From NCBI GenBank assembly GCA_023053545.1, contig JAKZAN010000005.1, forward strand, positions 2,976,001-3,040,000: a DNA stretch of 64,000 nucleotides, given 5' to 3'. This DNA is from Lepidurus packardi (lineage: Eukaryota; Arthropoda; Branchiopoda; Notostraca; Triopsidae). The notes beneath the pieces are model-generated. The model did not search any database. It saw only the letters and a list, made by a program, of their open reading frames with translations, and was not told the origin of the DNA. The translations under genes were made by a program, and so were the position numbers. Of this stretch, positions 37,117 to 49,750 are shown piece by piece. Within the stretch, counting starts at the first letter, position 1. Every line of letters starts with the position of its first letter.

Positions 37117-40100
37117 ATGCCTGGCCTGGTATTTACTGGAAGTCTCATCAAACAGAAGCGAAGCTCAGTCCTGGGTTTTCAAGTTGTCCTTATCATGCTG
37201 GTCCTGAAGCTGGGAATAGTTTACGCGGAAGCAAGGTAGCGCTTTTGGTTGGGCTTTAATTGGTCTTTGATTTTTTCTCCCTAATACTCGCTTTCAAGTG
37301 AAGTTGAACATACTTACAGCCAAAAGAATCCAATCCTCCCCATCCCATCCCATCCCCTCCCCACCTCTCTCCTCCAATCCTTATATCCAGCTTATCCCTG
37401 AATGAACTGACAGCTTTCAAGAAATAGGTTTTTCTATTCGGACGAGGAGTCGTCAAGGATTTTACAAGTAATCGAAGTTACATTTCTTTGATCCGAAGTA
37501 TTGTTCACGGATTTCGTTATAACTTTTGGGTCCAAAAAAGTCGTTACCTCTCGAAATTTTGAACTAAATCGTCTTTTAACTTTTGTGGAGTCCATTTGGC
37601 TGTGCAGTGATGGTGAGCAAGTGAGGTTCCGTTCTGGAATTACTTTTTGGGGGAATCAGCCAGTATTTCTTAAATCTTTTCTTCAGTTCCATTACTAAAA
37701 AGGGGAAAAGAACTTGGCAGCTTGCCCCTGCACACGCCCCCCTCGTATAACTGCCGTTCCTTTCCTGGTATACTGATATCCAGCTACAGATATCGGATAT
37801 CACCAGAAAGTATGTTCATAGCTTAGCGTTATTTGAAAAGGGTCGACACAACCGGTACTTGCCGTGCAGGGCTCAACTGCAAGTTTGAAAAAGTAAAACC
37901 CAATAAACGTGGGTGGAACATGGAATAATGAACAAGCAAAAGGAGCTATTGCCAAATGTATAACTTACGTGGTACGTGCAAGCCCTTGATCGGGCAATAA
38001 ACTCAAGCTTTTCGTAGATAAGTATTCCGCACCACTACCCTGTAATGGACCTGATTTCATGTTCGAATTACTTTCGGAGAAAGCACTTCCTTATCTTTCT
38101 TGGAAGCAGATTTTCCCTCTCAAATTGAGACACCTATGAAGTCTGTCTCATGCATTGGACCCCCTCTGCCTGCTTTTTTGCTTAAAAAAGAGAAAAAAAT
38201 GCTCGTCCAAGAAACCCAATTTAGGCCAGTAAACTTTCCTTTCACACAAATACGCTCTTTGCCTTGTTTTAGGGACGTTTTTAGAAGGAAAAATGGGAGG
38301 ATGCAACGAAATAAAGGGGGAATCCAATATTTAAAAGGGTTATATAGCAACCAGGCTAATATGAAAGGAAGCGAAAAGTTAGCAAGGGTAGTGTGTGTGT
38401 GGGGGGGGGGGGAGTAAAAAGTGACTTGGGAGGCATCTTGGGCGTCGTACGTCTCTTAACCAAACCTCAGGAGTGCCGAGTACTGCTGAATCCCGATAAG
38501 TTGTCACCCGAAAGGCCGGAAGTCGACGTGAAGAGCCGGAGCTTGGAGACAGGTTCCTCTTTGGGGACATCTTGTCCGAAAGAGCCTGTGTTGTGTTGGT
38601 CCACGGAACACCCACTAGCTAACACTGTCACGTTTACTTTTTTTGTTTTATTTTTTATTTTATTTCTTCGCTTGGGACCGTTTTATTTGTCAAATTCTGG
38701 TTTCCCCACAGCCGAAAAGAATAAAAAAGTAACACCCCTCGTGTGACTGGCAAACTAGGTTACAAGTAAAGCAAACGAGTACGTCTCCGGACGTAGAAAG
38801 GAGCGAAAATGTTCGAAAACAAAGTTTCATGTAACTCCATTAGCATTTTCACAGTTTTTTTTCTAAACGTGCCTGATTGAATCATATAGCAAAGATTTTC
38901 AATGCATTCATTCTTTTGATTTCAGCTTGACCATATATGTTGTCATGTAGAGAACAAAAAACTGTAGTAATGGGAGTTTGAGCTAGGAGAAAAAAATTAT
39001 GCTAATATTAAATAATGCTTTTCCGTATTTGTATATAAAAAAGGAGGTAAATGGAGAAGCAGGGTAATAAAACGAAAAAATGGGGGGATACGAACGTGAC
39101 GGAACCACCAATCAATGAATTGATCTAGGAACAGTCCAAGGAGGCGAAAAACTTAATTGACGAGCTCCCACGCTGTAGCATTTCTTTTTCTTGTATTCTG
39201 CCCTGAAAGTCTGCGGTGTTACTGGTGTTGGTTTTGTATATAGAAGAGAGTATCGTCTTGACTCAGTTGGTAGATGATCGCTTATCGGAAGACTGCCATA
39301 CCCTACCCACCAAAGTCAGACATTTGGTATTGACATTCAGTACGGCTGTTCCAACGTTCCAGAATCTGATATATAGGTGAAAGAAATAACCTTCTCTTTG
39401 CAATGCTGCTTCTTTCTGCACAATAGTTGGTCATGCTATATAGCCTCGTAGCGTCGCCGAAAGATCGTAAAAAGGGAATAGTTACTCAGACTCACTTGGG
39501 GTTTCCTCGGCTATCCTTTATGTGATTCTTACGGATCTGCAGTAAGAATTTGATCGATTTCGGATACAAAAAAAAGGAGTGCTTAGGACCATTACATACA
39601 ATACAGCTGTACCCACAAAACCTAACTGCAGGACTTATCAGAATGGAAGTAGCCATATCCAGCAACGTGATTGATTACCGGCCCCGAACTTTGACAATCG
39701 GAAATTTCTCCAAGGAAAAGAACGTTAAAGGGCAAAAACCGCCAGACAAGAACTTTGTATTAAAAAAATAGACCATACAATCTAGTTTCTAGTCATGTTC
39801 TCTTTCAATCGTGCACGGACCATTAATTAAGCCATTAAGAAAAAAGAAATTTTTCAAAAAGTTGAGTTACGTAGTTTGCTGACTTCTCGGATGGGTCATT
39901 ATCCATGACACCCGAGAGCTTTTCTTACTGTTGAAAGCAGGGGAATACAAAGTGGCCATGGCAACAAGCCACACAATCTAAAGCGTGATACGTTCGTGAC
40001 GCCATAACTGAAAGCTTGCATCCCAAGAACTCGAGAACGATTGGCCAGAGAAACTTGAAACGAAATCCATGAAACCCTGAAAAAGGTCCATCCTTCTTAG

Positions 40101-43089
40101 AATAGTGTAGCCTTACAATAATCCGTCCAAATCTCAAGATGTGATTTTGGTAACGAATACCCTCTATAAGCGAGTCTGACGGAGGATAAACCTTATTTTT
40201 CTCAGGAATGAACTTACGGAACTGACTTTTTTTTTATTAAGACAACACTTTGGAGGGTAAAAACGAAAGAGAGGAAAAAATATACCTCCAGAAGCAGGAA
40301 AGAAATCTTCCTCTTAGCGCTTTTTTGTGTGCTTAAAAACGGCAACGAACGTGTTCGTTTTTCCATGATTAGTGTGCTCCGAATTGTTGGTGACTTCAAC
40401 TTGAATTGTTCGTTTTTTGTTTTCTCTTTTATAGGTCACCTACTTCGGGTGATGGACCTTTAGAGTTCTCGGACATCTTGCCAGAAAACCCCAAAGAGTA
40501 CGATAAAATGCAGCCCCCCAAAGAAAATGGTGAGCTTTCAAGAGTCCACTTTCCAGTGTTTTTTTAAGGTTGTAAGTCGCATGGACAGCAAGGAGAGATG
40601 AGAAAACTCCCAGAGAAAGAAAAACGCTGCTAGAAATTGAACAAATAGTTATGTTGAACATTCGTAGGAGAGGTCTGTTACCATTTTTCATAAGATAGTT
40701 GTCTCTTTCAGGTCGCCCCACCATGGTCCATTTCCATGTGACGGTCATGAGCCTGGACTCGATCGACGAGAGTTCCATGGTAAGTGATTTTTTCTCCTGC
40801 TGAGCTCAAATATTTTCTTCCAGTTAAAATATGTTTCAAGCTGTTTAAATATTTATCGCTTGAGAAAACTCCTGTGCTTACGTAATGGAATAAAGGCAAT
40901 GGACTAAATGGATTTTTCGCTTTTTTGCTATTCAAATCTCTAGAGAAAAAAACGAAAATGACGAGAAAAAAGTAAAATGTTGAAAAGTTTTTGTTTCCTG
41001 CAATAAGAGACGAAACCACATTTAGATTCTTAAGTTTCTTTTGAATTCCGAATACTCTTTTGTGCAAGCATGAGACTACCATGCAGTGCATTCAAATCTT
41101 GAAGATTTTATTATTCCGTATAGCTTGTTCGTAACTTCATGTACCATATCCCTATTTATACACTGAATGCTCCTTCTTCTTTCCGAGCACGATTCTCATA
41201 CATATAAAAGCTTCACTTTCCTTTGGTCATCTTTTGCCTTAGACATTTGCTGCCGACATTTTCTTTGGTCAAAATTGGAAAGACCACCGACTTCGCTTGC
41301 CCGATAACATGACGTCGGAATATCGCTTATTACCCGTAAATTGGTTAAAAGACATGTGGCGACCAGACAGTTTCTTCAAGAACGCTAAAAAAGTCACATT
41401 TCAAGGTAATTTAAGCTAACGTCTAAGATAACCTCGCCGGTCTAATTATGGCCTGAATCTAAGATATGACCATTCCGAATCATTATGTCTGGCTGTACCA
41501 GGATAAAACCATCCTGTACATGGTTAAACTGACCCTCATTTTAAGTTGTGCAATGAATTTCCAAAGGTAAGCACAGTTTTTCCTGAACTGTATTTGCCTC
41601 TTCGCCGAGCTTAATTGGAGACTTTGTTTTTCTTCTCAGGTACCCGCATGACGAACAAGTCTGCGGAATGAAAATCGAATCGCGTAAGCTCGATAGTCTA
41701 ACTGTGATCGCAAGTTTGAAGTTAATAGGAACTAATTTGATCTTTTGTTTTATATCTTTTCATTTTCCCTTTGGACCAGTTTCGCATACTACAGACGACC
41801 TCGTATTTGTGTGGTAGGTTTATTGTCGTAAGCTCGTTTCGACGCCTAACAAATTAATAAACCCCCTTTTCTCTTTTAGGGATCCACTCGTCCCTCTTGT
41901 GGTGGATAAAATTGAACTGCCGCAGTTAGATTTGGTGAATAATGAGACAGCTGACTGCACCCAAGTGTATTCCACGGGCAATTTCACTTGTCTACAAGTC
42001 ATCTTCACTTTCAAGAGGCGTCTGGGTTATTATCTCTTTCACACATATATCCCGACTTGCTTGATCGTCATTATGTCGTGGATATCATTCTGGATTCGCC
42101 CCGAGGCTGTACCTGCTCGTGTCACATTAGGTGTCACATCCTTACTCACTTTATCCACTCAACATGCCAATTCACAAAAAGCTCTTCCACCCGTGTCATA
42201 CATCAAAGTAATGTTATCCCTGTGCTAGAAGCTTATAAGAAAAAGTGTATAGTTTTTTGTTATCATTTTTTGGGGGTAGGCTATCGACAGTTTTATGTCC
42301 TCGTGCACCATATTTGTCTTCTGCTCTCTCATGGAGTACGCGTTGGTTAACGTAGTCATGGGGGATGTGATCGACGGAGACGAGAGTGCAGTCAAACGAG
42401 GAATGAAGAGCATCTTTATGGCAACAAGACTAATATCATCAAAACAGGCTACCACCAGGGTAAGTGCATGCAGATGGGGAGGAAGGAAACGGGATAGCGT
42501 CAGAGGAAAGTATTTGAGATCCTTCTTTTCGCAGGATATGCCTCCATCGTCGGGTGTCCCTGGCTCGTGTACGCACAGCCATGTACCGATGCCTATAACG
42601 ACTCAGCATGTGTCCTCCACATCAAACGTTCCCCAGCAACACACTGTGCAATTGCATAATCAACGTCTGAACCACCGTACCAGTCATGGACAGCGGGCGC
42701 AAAATGCCATATCATTAAATGATATAATTTCGGATGTCACCCCTGGTGCTCCTCCGTCAATTACTACGTCTTCTTCGCAGGCTCCGCTGAGTGCTATGAT
42801 ATCCTCGTCAGGAGCTACTACTCCCAATCCGAAATTCGAAAACGGGAAGCCAGGGCCGAGCAACAGTAGCCCTGCACCTGCGTCCCATTCTTCTGACGCT
42901 AATGTAGCTCATATTTATCCGACAAGTCATCCACCTCATTGTCGTGCTCCAGCAGCCCCTCCTTCCATGACACTGCAGCAATTAAGGCGGGATCGAGCCA
43001 TTTTTATCGACAGAGTATCACGTATAGTCTTTCCCGCCAGCTTTGCTCTACTCAATGTGGTTTACTGGAGCGTTTTTATGGAATGGTAA
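37117..43089 (+). CDS. Cys-loop ligand-gated chloride channel, histamine/pH-gated type
   Basis: Pentameric anion channel subunit of the arthropod HisCl/pHCl group, 562 residues. Ten exons: 37117-37235, 40435-40529, 40712-40779, 41243-41405, 41464-41566, 41640-41683, 41780-41813, 41880-42207, 42280-42459 and 42535-43089. Residues 1-38 are a signal peptide. The extracellular domain contains WRPDSFFKNAKKVTF, the 13-residue Cys-loop (C-AMNFQRYPHDEQV-C), and a second cysteine pair (ADCTQVYSTGNFTC) as in glycine, glutamate and histamine channels. M1 contains YIPTCLIVIMSWISFWI. The PAR motif just before M2 (PARVTLGVTSLLTLSTQ) indicates anion selectivity. M3 is in exon 9 and M4 at the very C-terminus. 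The M3-M4 loop is long and Ser/Pro/His-rich. The acceptor before the ATG suggests a non-coding 5' exon, perhaps ending near 36698. Histamine versus proton gating cannot be settled from sequence. Confidence 0.93.
37236..40434. other. 3.2 kb intron 1 of the chloride channel gene
   Basis: By far the longest intron in the window, separating the signal-peptide exon from the extracellular domain. It contains a CCATC-type repeat (about 37331-37370), a GT/poly-G tract (38391-38412), and a tRNA A-box-like sequence near 39258. No host gene or intact element is visible inside. Confidence 0.7.
38391..38412. repeat. (GT)n followed by poly-G
   Basis: GTGTGTGTGT running into twelve G residues, inside intron 1 of the channel gene. 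Confidence 0.9.
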
Positions 43090-44338
43090 CACGACAACAC
43101 ATAAAAATATTCGTTCGGGCTGTGCTAAATGCACCGAAGAATAATTCGGATTTGCGGGTTGGGAGTGGTTATTGATACTTAGTAAGCAGGGTGCTAGTTC
43201 ATTCCCATATCATGAACTTTTTCAAGTTCTATTTCTAAGCATAAGAATATTTTTTTTCTTTCATCTTAATCGATCATCAACAATTATTCTCGGCAAACAG
43301 CACAAAAACTCTATCGTTTTGCAGTTTTGCTACTCACCATATAGTATAGATAAACCGCACTACAGCGTAAAAACCATCTTACACAGCTTCTCATTCTTGC
43401 GACGGCAACGAACTTTATATTTTGGTATTCTTGATACGACAAGGATTCGGAAAAGGCCTCGATTTTCTACCCTGCTGACTAAAAAATGTATGTCGAGTAA
43501 CATTCATCTGCTCAAGTTTATAGCAATCGGAGAGGTTTAACGAGGAATTTTGTACGCACGTCAAGGGGTTCGACAGAGAATTCAAAGCGAAAGGGGCCAA
43601 TTGTCAAGTCGGAGTGAATCTCCTAAATTCGTCGTTTGTACATAAATAATTCACCAAGCATACTATATAGCTTTAATATGGCATGACAATACATTACTGA
43701 TAACCATAAACGAGCATTTATTGGTCACGATTGAATTTTTAGGAACTTGATTATATGACCATATGACCATTAAATGTAGGAGGGTTCGAATGTCCCATAA
43801 TCCTCAGCTTTATAAGGCACTTAGAAAAAAAGAAGTTTCGATTTTGGCGAGATTCCAGCAAATGTGTACTGGAGAACCCCACAATATAATTTATTCGTTT
43901 GGATTACAAGGGACAACTCTGGACGTTGTTGTGATATGAAGTTTATTGAAAGCGCCCTAGGGAAACGGGACAAATTCACTTTATTTATCTAAAAGTTCGC
44001 AGTCGTATATTGATTACTCCAGTTCGATGCTTTAAACCAATTAAGACAAATGGCATACAGATTTTTAGTTTCTCTGAATCATATTTACGATATTGCGATG
44101 CATTTGCGAAGTTGTTTGGTCCCAGGGATTTTTCCCTTTTTCTTCTCTAACCAGAATTTTCGTCGCTGCTCAAAGTTTAATCGAAATGCAACTTTCAGCC
44201 GTAGGAGGCGCTTAATATCAACGACTCATCTTCCTTCATTTCTCTCCAGTCGCCGTTGTCGCTGTGGAAGTTTTGTGATGTTTACACATTTTTGTTGAAT
44301 TATTTTTTGACTTTGTTACGCGTATTAGGTATATTGAC
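43090..44338. other. Channel to RUNDC1 spacer
   Basis: 1.25 kb of AT-rich non-coding sequence containing the channel 3' UTR and the RUNDC1 promoter. No feature beyond this that I can support. Confidence 0.5.
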
Positions 44339-46819
44339 ATGAGTGAGTTTGGTGATTTTGAAGATGGAATGGCACCGCGAGGAGTACGATGGGCACCTGT
44401 AGGAGCAAATGCCCAAGACCTAGAAATTCTAGACCAGTCTATTGACACATTTGGTCGTCAGGAAAGTTTTGATTCCCATGATCATGACGATTGGTAAGTT
44501 AATTGAAGGCTGTACGTATTTAAACCCATTAGGTGTCCTTTCTTTCATAGGTGGCAAGATTTCGATAAGCTTAAATTGCTTGAAGAAGAGCAAGAGCAGC
44601 TTAATTATTCCCTAATGGCTCTCACGTCGCACTTCGGCCAGGTATTAAAGTCGTTAACCTCAAAGGAGAACCATTCTTTTAACACTTGCACTTTCTAAGG
44701 TTCAATTTCGCTTAAAGCAAATTGTGGATGCACCTGCTGAAGACAAGGAGAAGTTGCTGAAAGAGCTCGAAGAGTTTGCGTTCAGAGGCATTCCAGATGT
44801 TCAGTCCACTTTAAGATCTGTTGAAGGAGCACTTTCGCCAGAGCCTACAGTAGAAAATCAGTCTACTGCTTATATATAGTCTATTTAGGGCCTTACTTCA
44901 CAGGATCATGTAGCAAAGATGGAAGCTCATCGCGCAAAGCAACAGGAGCTGATTTTCCAGCTGAAAAGCCAACTGGAAGATCTAGAAAGGTATGCTTATG
45001 AGACTGGGGACGCGAATCTCCCTCAGACTGTCGTCCTGGAACGGCAGAAAATCATTATAGGTAATGCGTTATCAATATTTATTACGCATTGCTATAAAAC
45101 AAACGTACCGCTTCTACAGATCAACTGAAGAATAAATTAAACTTGGATGTTGATGAGCTAGGGCGCCTGACAGTAGAAGACCTACGGAAGCAAGTAGATC
45201 AAGCTATTGGGCAGGTAAGAAGTCGTTTTATGCCATTATAGATTATCCACTGTTGCAGTTCTTCTTTTTCTTACTAACATAACCCCTATTTCTTCCGTAG
45301 CTTATTAACCCCTTAAAAATGAAAGAGCAATTGGTGGTTCAGTTAAAAACGCAAGTAACTGACTTGGAACGTTTTATTCAATTTCTACAAGGTAGAAGCC
45401 TAACCCACAACCTTTCGTATCCTCTGAATTCTATCATTTTCTTATATTTTTGCTTCGCAGGTGAAAATCCTAGTCAACCCTGCCACTGCAAGTGCAAATG
45501 TCCAGTTCATGGCACTATGGTTAAAGCCTCGAAAGCGCCAAACATGGGTTCACAGTTTGGTAGTGAACGAGCCCAGGCATCCAAAGCACCACGTCGCACG
45601 CCACAGGCCGAGGTTTTAAAGTGGTTAGTATCTCAAACATAAAAATAATAATTCTTATGTAGGCACGTCAAGAAATAATGCGAAAAATCTCAAACTTGCT
45701 ACAAATGATGGTTGTGGCTCAGTTTGGGTGTGGGTCGGAAGTTCGGAGTAATCCAAAAAAATCGCCTGCTGCATACAGGCACTGGGGGTAAATCTTATAT
45801 ATGTATTTTGTACCTGAGTGTACTGATTTTTTTATTTTTAGAGATCTGCGTGCAAGACTGGAGTTCGCCATTGCTCGAATTTATGACTTGACGCGTTCGC
45901 TGGGGCGTAGGCATCGCCATTTGGAGTCGTTTTGGCTTGAAGGTAGTGACGAGTGTTCTTCGGAGCTCGTAGTGGCTGTGCGAAAGGACTTATGTTCATC
46001 GCTCAAAGATCTAATGCAGCATGGGCTGACCTTTGTAGGTTAAAACACGTAACATTCAACTAGAAATCATGAATTGCTCTGTTCTTCCTGTAGCAGAGAG
46101 CTAGTGGAAGTTTGGTTCCTTTCTTGGGTTGTTTGCCTCAGTCGTCCTCGCAGCTAGTGCTGGTCCACACTGATTTTCCCAAGAACTCCCTACCTTCGCC
46201 CGGTTCTCGCTCAGCTACTCATCCATGGCAACTTTTCCTTGCGTTTTATCATTCCAAGAAAGGTCATGAGTTTAACGCGGCCCCGCAACGGTGTTTGGCT
46301 AGAAGTTTCCAGTTAGAACTGGATACAGACCTTGGATCCGCTAAACAAGCAATACTTTAACTAAAACCTCATTAAAATAGTGAATTTCATTGTCTTCCTT
46401 CTAACAGAGTCTATTAGCTGCCATTGGACACATAATAAATACGCATGTACCGTATAAACGTAGTCCGAATTCCCAATTTAAGGCATTGGTCTGCGCTGGT
46501 CTCAAGTATTTTTTGTCGTACAATCGTCGTACAACTCTCACCTTAACTATTTCTTGTGCAGTGGTCGTAAACTGGTTCCGTGGCTAAGACTGATTTACCG
46601 TTCTCCATCTCTGATTGAAGACCATTACAATGAGTGGAGCTATGCCGCCAAAACTGGTTAGCCAATCCATTTTCCCTGAGAATATTTTTTACTTATATCT
46701 TTGCTCTCTCAGGTTTTGATGATAGCCTGAAGTCTCTAGATAAATTAACACCTCTAAAATTTGATCTTCCTGTAAGTCTGGCCGTACATTCCTTGCGTAA
46801 TATCAAAGATGCGTTCTAA
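44339..46819 (+). CDS. RUNDC1: RUN domain-containing protein 1
   Basis: Cytoplasmic coiled-coil/RUN-domain protein of 587 residues; molecular role poorly defined (RUN domains usually bind small GTPases or kinesin partners). Thirteen exons: 44339-44493, 44551-44641, 44700-44849, 44904-45060, 45120-45214, 45301-45391, 45461-45612, 45663-45787, 45842-46034, 46094-46348, 46408-46505, 46562-46656 and 46713-46819. The N-terminus is acidic (MSEFGDFEDG). Residues about 55-245 are predicted coiled coil and contain family-typical LKELEEFAFRGIPDVQ, PQTVVLERQKIII, and EQLVVQLKTQVTDLERFI. A Cys/His cluster follows (CHCKCKCPVHG). The RUN region (about 340-585) has VRKDLCSSLKDLMQHGL, WLRLIYRSPSLIEDHYNEWS and ends SLRNIKDAF. 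The intron after exon 10 has a GC donor (CAA|GCAATA). The exon 3 donor (ACA|GTAGAA) is weak and was chosen by frame and homology. Confidence 0.92.
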
Positions 46820-47991
46820 ACAGCCTTGAAAAACGCAAATTTCTGGGTTTCGTGTCGCTTCTTCGAAACAGCGTTTATTGATTTGTCGAATGTATACGGT
46901 TACCGCAGAATCTTTATTCTAGTCTTATTGTGTCATGCTAAACATGTGCGTGTTAAAACAGTCAGTATAGATAGATATGTAAGCAATTACAAGGAGTCAG
47001 TCCATCCCATTCATTGTAGTTTATTCTCACAGTACCGTATAATACAGTACAGTACCGGGAAGCTGGTATAATTTAATATATTTGAGTCATTCTGTGGTTC
47101 AACTTGACTCGATAGCTAATTCTGGAACCAATTTTCCCAGGTCAGTACATACCGCAGATTAAGTAGCGAAATAAATTGACGCAGCTGTTTCGAAAAATAA
47201 ATTTCGCGTATAATACTTTTCGCATCTGTTTTTAGCGACTATTTAAATAGCAAGTCCCAGCGCGGTCCGCTCGGTGTCGCGGGCTACACACAATTTGCTT
47301 TATTTTCGTTTTCTACTGAATAGTTTGTTTGTGGAGCCTTTTGATCGTGCTGGCCTTTTTGTTGCGAATGGATAAGAAGGTATAGTAGAGCCTGCTAAAT
47401 AGAACTTTGGCCATAGACACAGGTGATATTGCTTTCCTATTGTGTGTAGTTGTACTAATTTTAACAGTCTGAGCTCACGTATTTTTTTTTAATTAAGACT
47501 AAATACGCCTACTTCAGGGAAGTTTCTTGCCGCCTTATTCCGCTTTCTTTTTTGTTACTTTAATTCATCAGGTTTCATACCGCAAACGTCCGTTCCGTTG
47601 CTTTAGTTTTTTATGAGATAAGTCTGAGATAAAACTGATTGCCGTATACTCTCTTGGTTTGACCATATTTATTCACTTTGCATGGAAAAACTTGTACCGA
47701 GTACGACTGCTTGTGTTAGCGGACAAGGCAACGGGTAAGGAACAGATTGGGTTGGGGGGAGGGCTATAGGTATCTGATTGCAAGTGGAATGTGCAAAGTC
47801 AAGAGGGGCGGCAGACGTAGTAATATATGTACAAGCGAATCTGAATTTTGCACGGCGTTTCCTGTCTTGAAAAGCTAAAGAGATAAGATCTTGTTTTTGT
47901 ATCCCACACGAAAACCAAAATCTTGCGTATCCTGTAGGGCTGTACGGTATACGGAGTTGTGTAAAGAAAGCTCAACAACTCAGTCGCCTTG
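46820..47991. other. Convergent intergenic region between RUNDC1 and LHFPL2
   Basis: 1.2 kb between the 3' ends of two convergent genes. Contains a short GTACCGTA/CAGTACAGTACC repeat cluster near 47030-47057 and a single pogo-like end sequence near 47381 without a partner. No coding potential recognised. Confidence 0.5.
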
Positions 47992-48994
47992 TCAAGGCAA
48001 ACAAATTATTCGTTTACCCTCCAAGATTCGGTCTTGCACTTTATCGGTAGACGTCGATGCATCCGCTTTAATGGAAAGAATAGCAGAAAGGCAGGTTAAC
48101 AAAATTCCCATAATGCTGACATAGAACGGCCAGCCTAAAGGAAAAGAAAAGAAACGTTTGGCGATATAGTCAAGCAAACAAAAACGTGTTTATATTGGGC
48201 TGTTTACCCAGTGAGCACTGGCCTGTGTTAAAGGGTTCACTCGCTCCGCATATTTTTTGGGCTCGCTCAGAACCCCATCCAGCTGGGTATAAAACCAAAG
48301 CTAAAATGAACAGCAAAACTGTAACAGAGGGGGTAGAAAATAAGCAAATATTATTTATATTGGAAAAAAAAAATAAGTAGGGTGGTTTGATTACCAAAGT
48401 GTGTTATGATTAAATACGACATACCTGATGTGGCCTGGACGGTGCCAGCTAAGGTAAATAAACTCTTTCGCCGAATGCTTCGGATGCAGGCACTTAAGAG
48501 AGCCGCAATGAAAGACAAACCTAATAAACAAAGACCGCCTCCGAAAAAGACGAGTGAGGCTTGCCAAGCTTCAGGAAATCCATCGTTGACCTCACTTCCG
48601 CCGGACCCGCGAATAAATGGAGCGCAGTGATCTATCGAATAGCCTCGGATTCGCGTGCAGCGGTTGTAAATACCCAATGTAGGCACAAAGATGTCATTGT
48701 CTTCCCGCAAAATGACTGTATCTAAGGGCCATAAAAACAGCTTAGAAACCACTTCAAAACCCATCAAAACTAAATAACCGGGGTGGGGGAGATTATTATT
48801 GTCAAAGTACCTTCTTCGAACACGGTTTCGGTGATTAATTCCAGAATCGGTTTCCGGGTCGATTTCAACCCCAATTTGGTTGGTCTGCCTATTAACCATC
48901 GAGGTGTGACTATTGCGGAAAATATGGCTAATGTGGCTATTAAAGTCGCCAGCGTCCACAGAAGCGATCGGACTGTGACAATCACCAGACACAT
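47992..48994 (-). CDS. LHFPL2: LHFPL tetraspan membrane protein 2
   Basis: Four-pass plasma-membrane protein of the LHFPL/claudin-related tetraspan family, 260 residues, type 2 by its N-terminus (MCLVIVTVRSLLWTL) and C-terminus. Four exons on the minus strand: 48994-48811, 48769-48425, 48318-48208 and 48134-47992. TM1 is about 5-30. A long first extracellular loop follows, with FVPTLGIYNRC and WQAS, the usual family landmarks. TM2 is about 135-158, TM3 about 168-190 (ending YPAGWGSERAQKICG) and TM4 about 214-235. The cytoplasmic tail has STSTDKVQDRILEGKR and ends CLP. The first intron is only 41 nt (48810-48770). The ATG at 48994 was chosen because it matches the family start exactly. The gene is convergent with RUNDC1. 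Confidence 0.92.
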
Positions 48995-49750
48995 CTGTAG
49001 CGGATGGAGAAAGAAAGAAACGCGAAAAAGCAAAAAGGCGAGGATTACAAACCAGCTTTATTCTCCCTAAGCTTCACTTTTCGTCTTAATACTCATTTAG
49101 CCTTGTAACTTAGTATCAGATTTCTGGTTTTGTCACGCTATGCGTGCACCATAGGGAACATGCGAGGTACGGGTTTGCCTGCTACTATTTTTTTATTTTA
49201 TTTTTTTATGTATGTTTCCAAAGCCGGTCATCTGATACCCATATTAGCCAAAATAGGTAACTGGACGCTTTCACTGATTTTTTTAATACTATTATTTCAC
49301 GGTGATGGCTTACCTTTGTAAATTCACATGTTTGCAGCCAACAGCAAATAGGTATTGTCTAACGGAACTGGAAAACAAAATTAAGTAATTAGCCGGGGTT
49401 TTTTTAATATATGTATATAGAAAAGTCACTATGTTCTCGATGTTCTCACAGTAACGGGATCTAAGGTATTGCAGTGTTTAGTGTCCGAAAGCCAGAAGAC
49501 AAGGAGAAAAATTGAAATGAAGCTGAAAGATCCGATTTACGTCAAACTGAATCGAGAAAGATGTCTCTAATAAGGCCTTGTCCCTTCTGTTGAAGACCCT
49601 AAGTCTCTCTGTTCCACGGACGTCGTCGTCACCGCCCACTTGAAAACTCTCCAAGACGACCCCCCCCTTAATGTCGCCACTCTTTCCCTTGAAACTGTGC
49701 AACTCAGAAGCTGTAACCGAACTGTGACGAAAGGCCCTGACGACTCTTGG

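Noticed and set aside
39250-39310. tRNA-like sequence (GACTCAGTTGGTAGATGATCGC)
   Set aside because: It has an A-box-like stretch but no acceptable B box or cloverleaf, so it is not a tRNA gene; at most a SINE relic.
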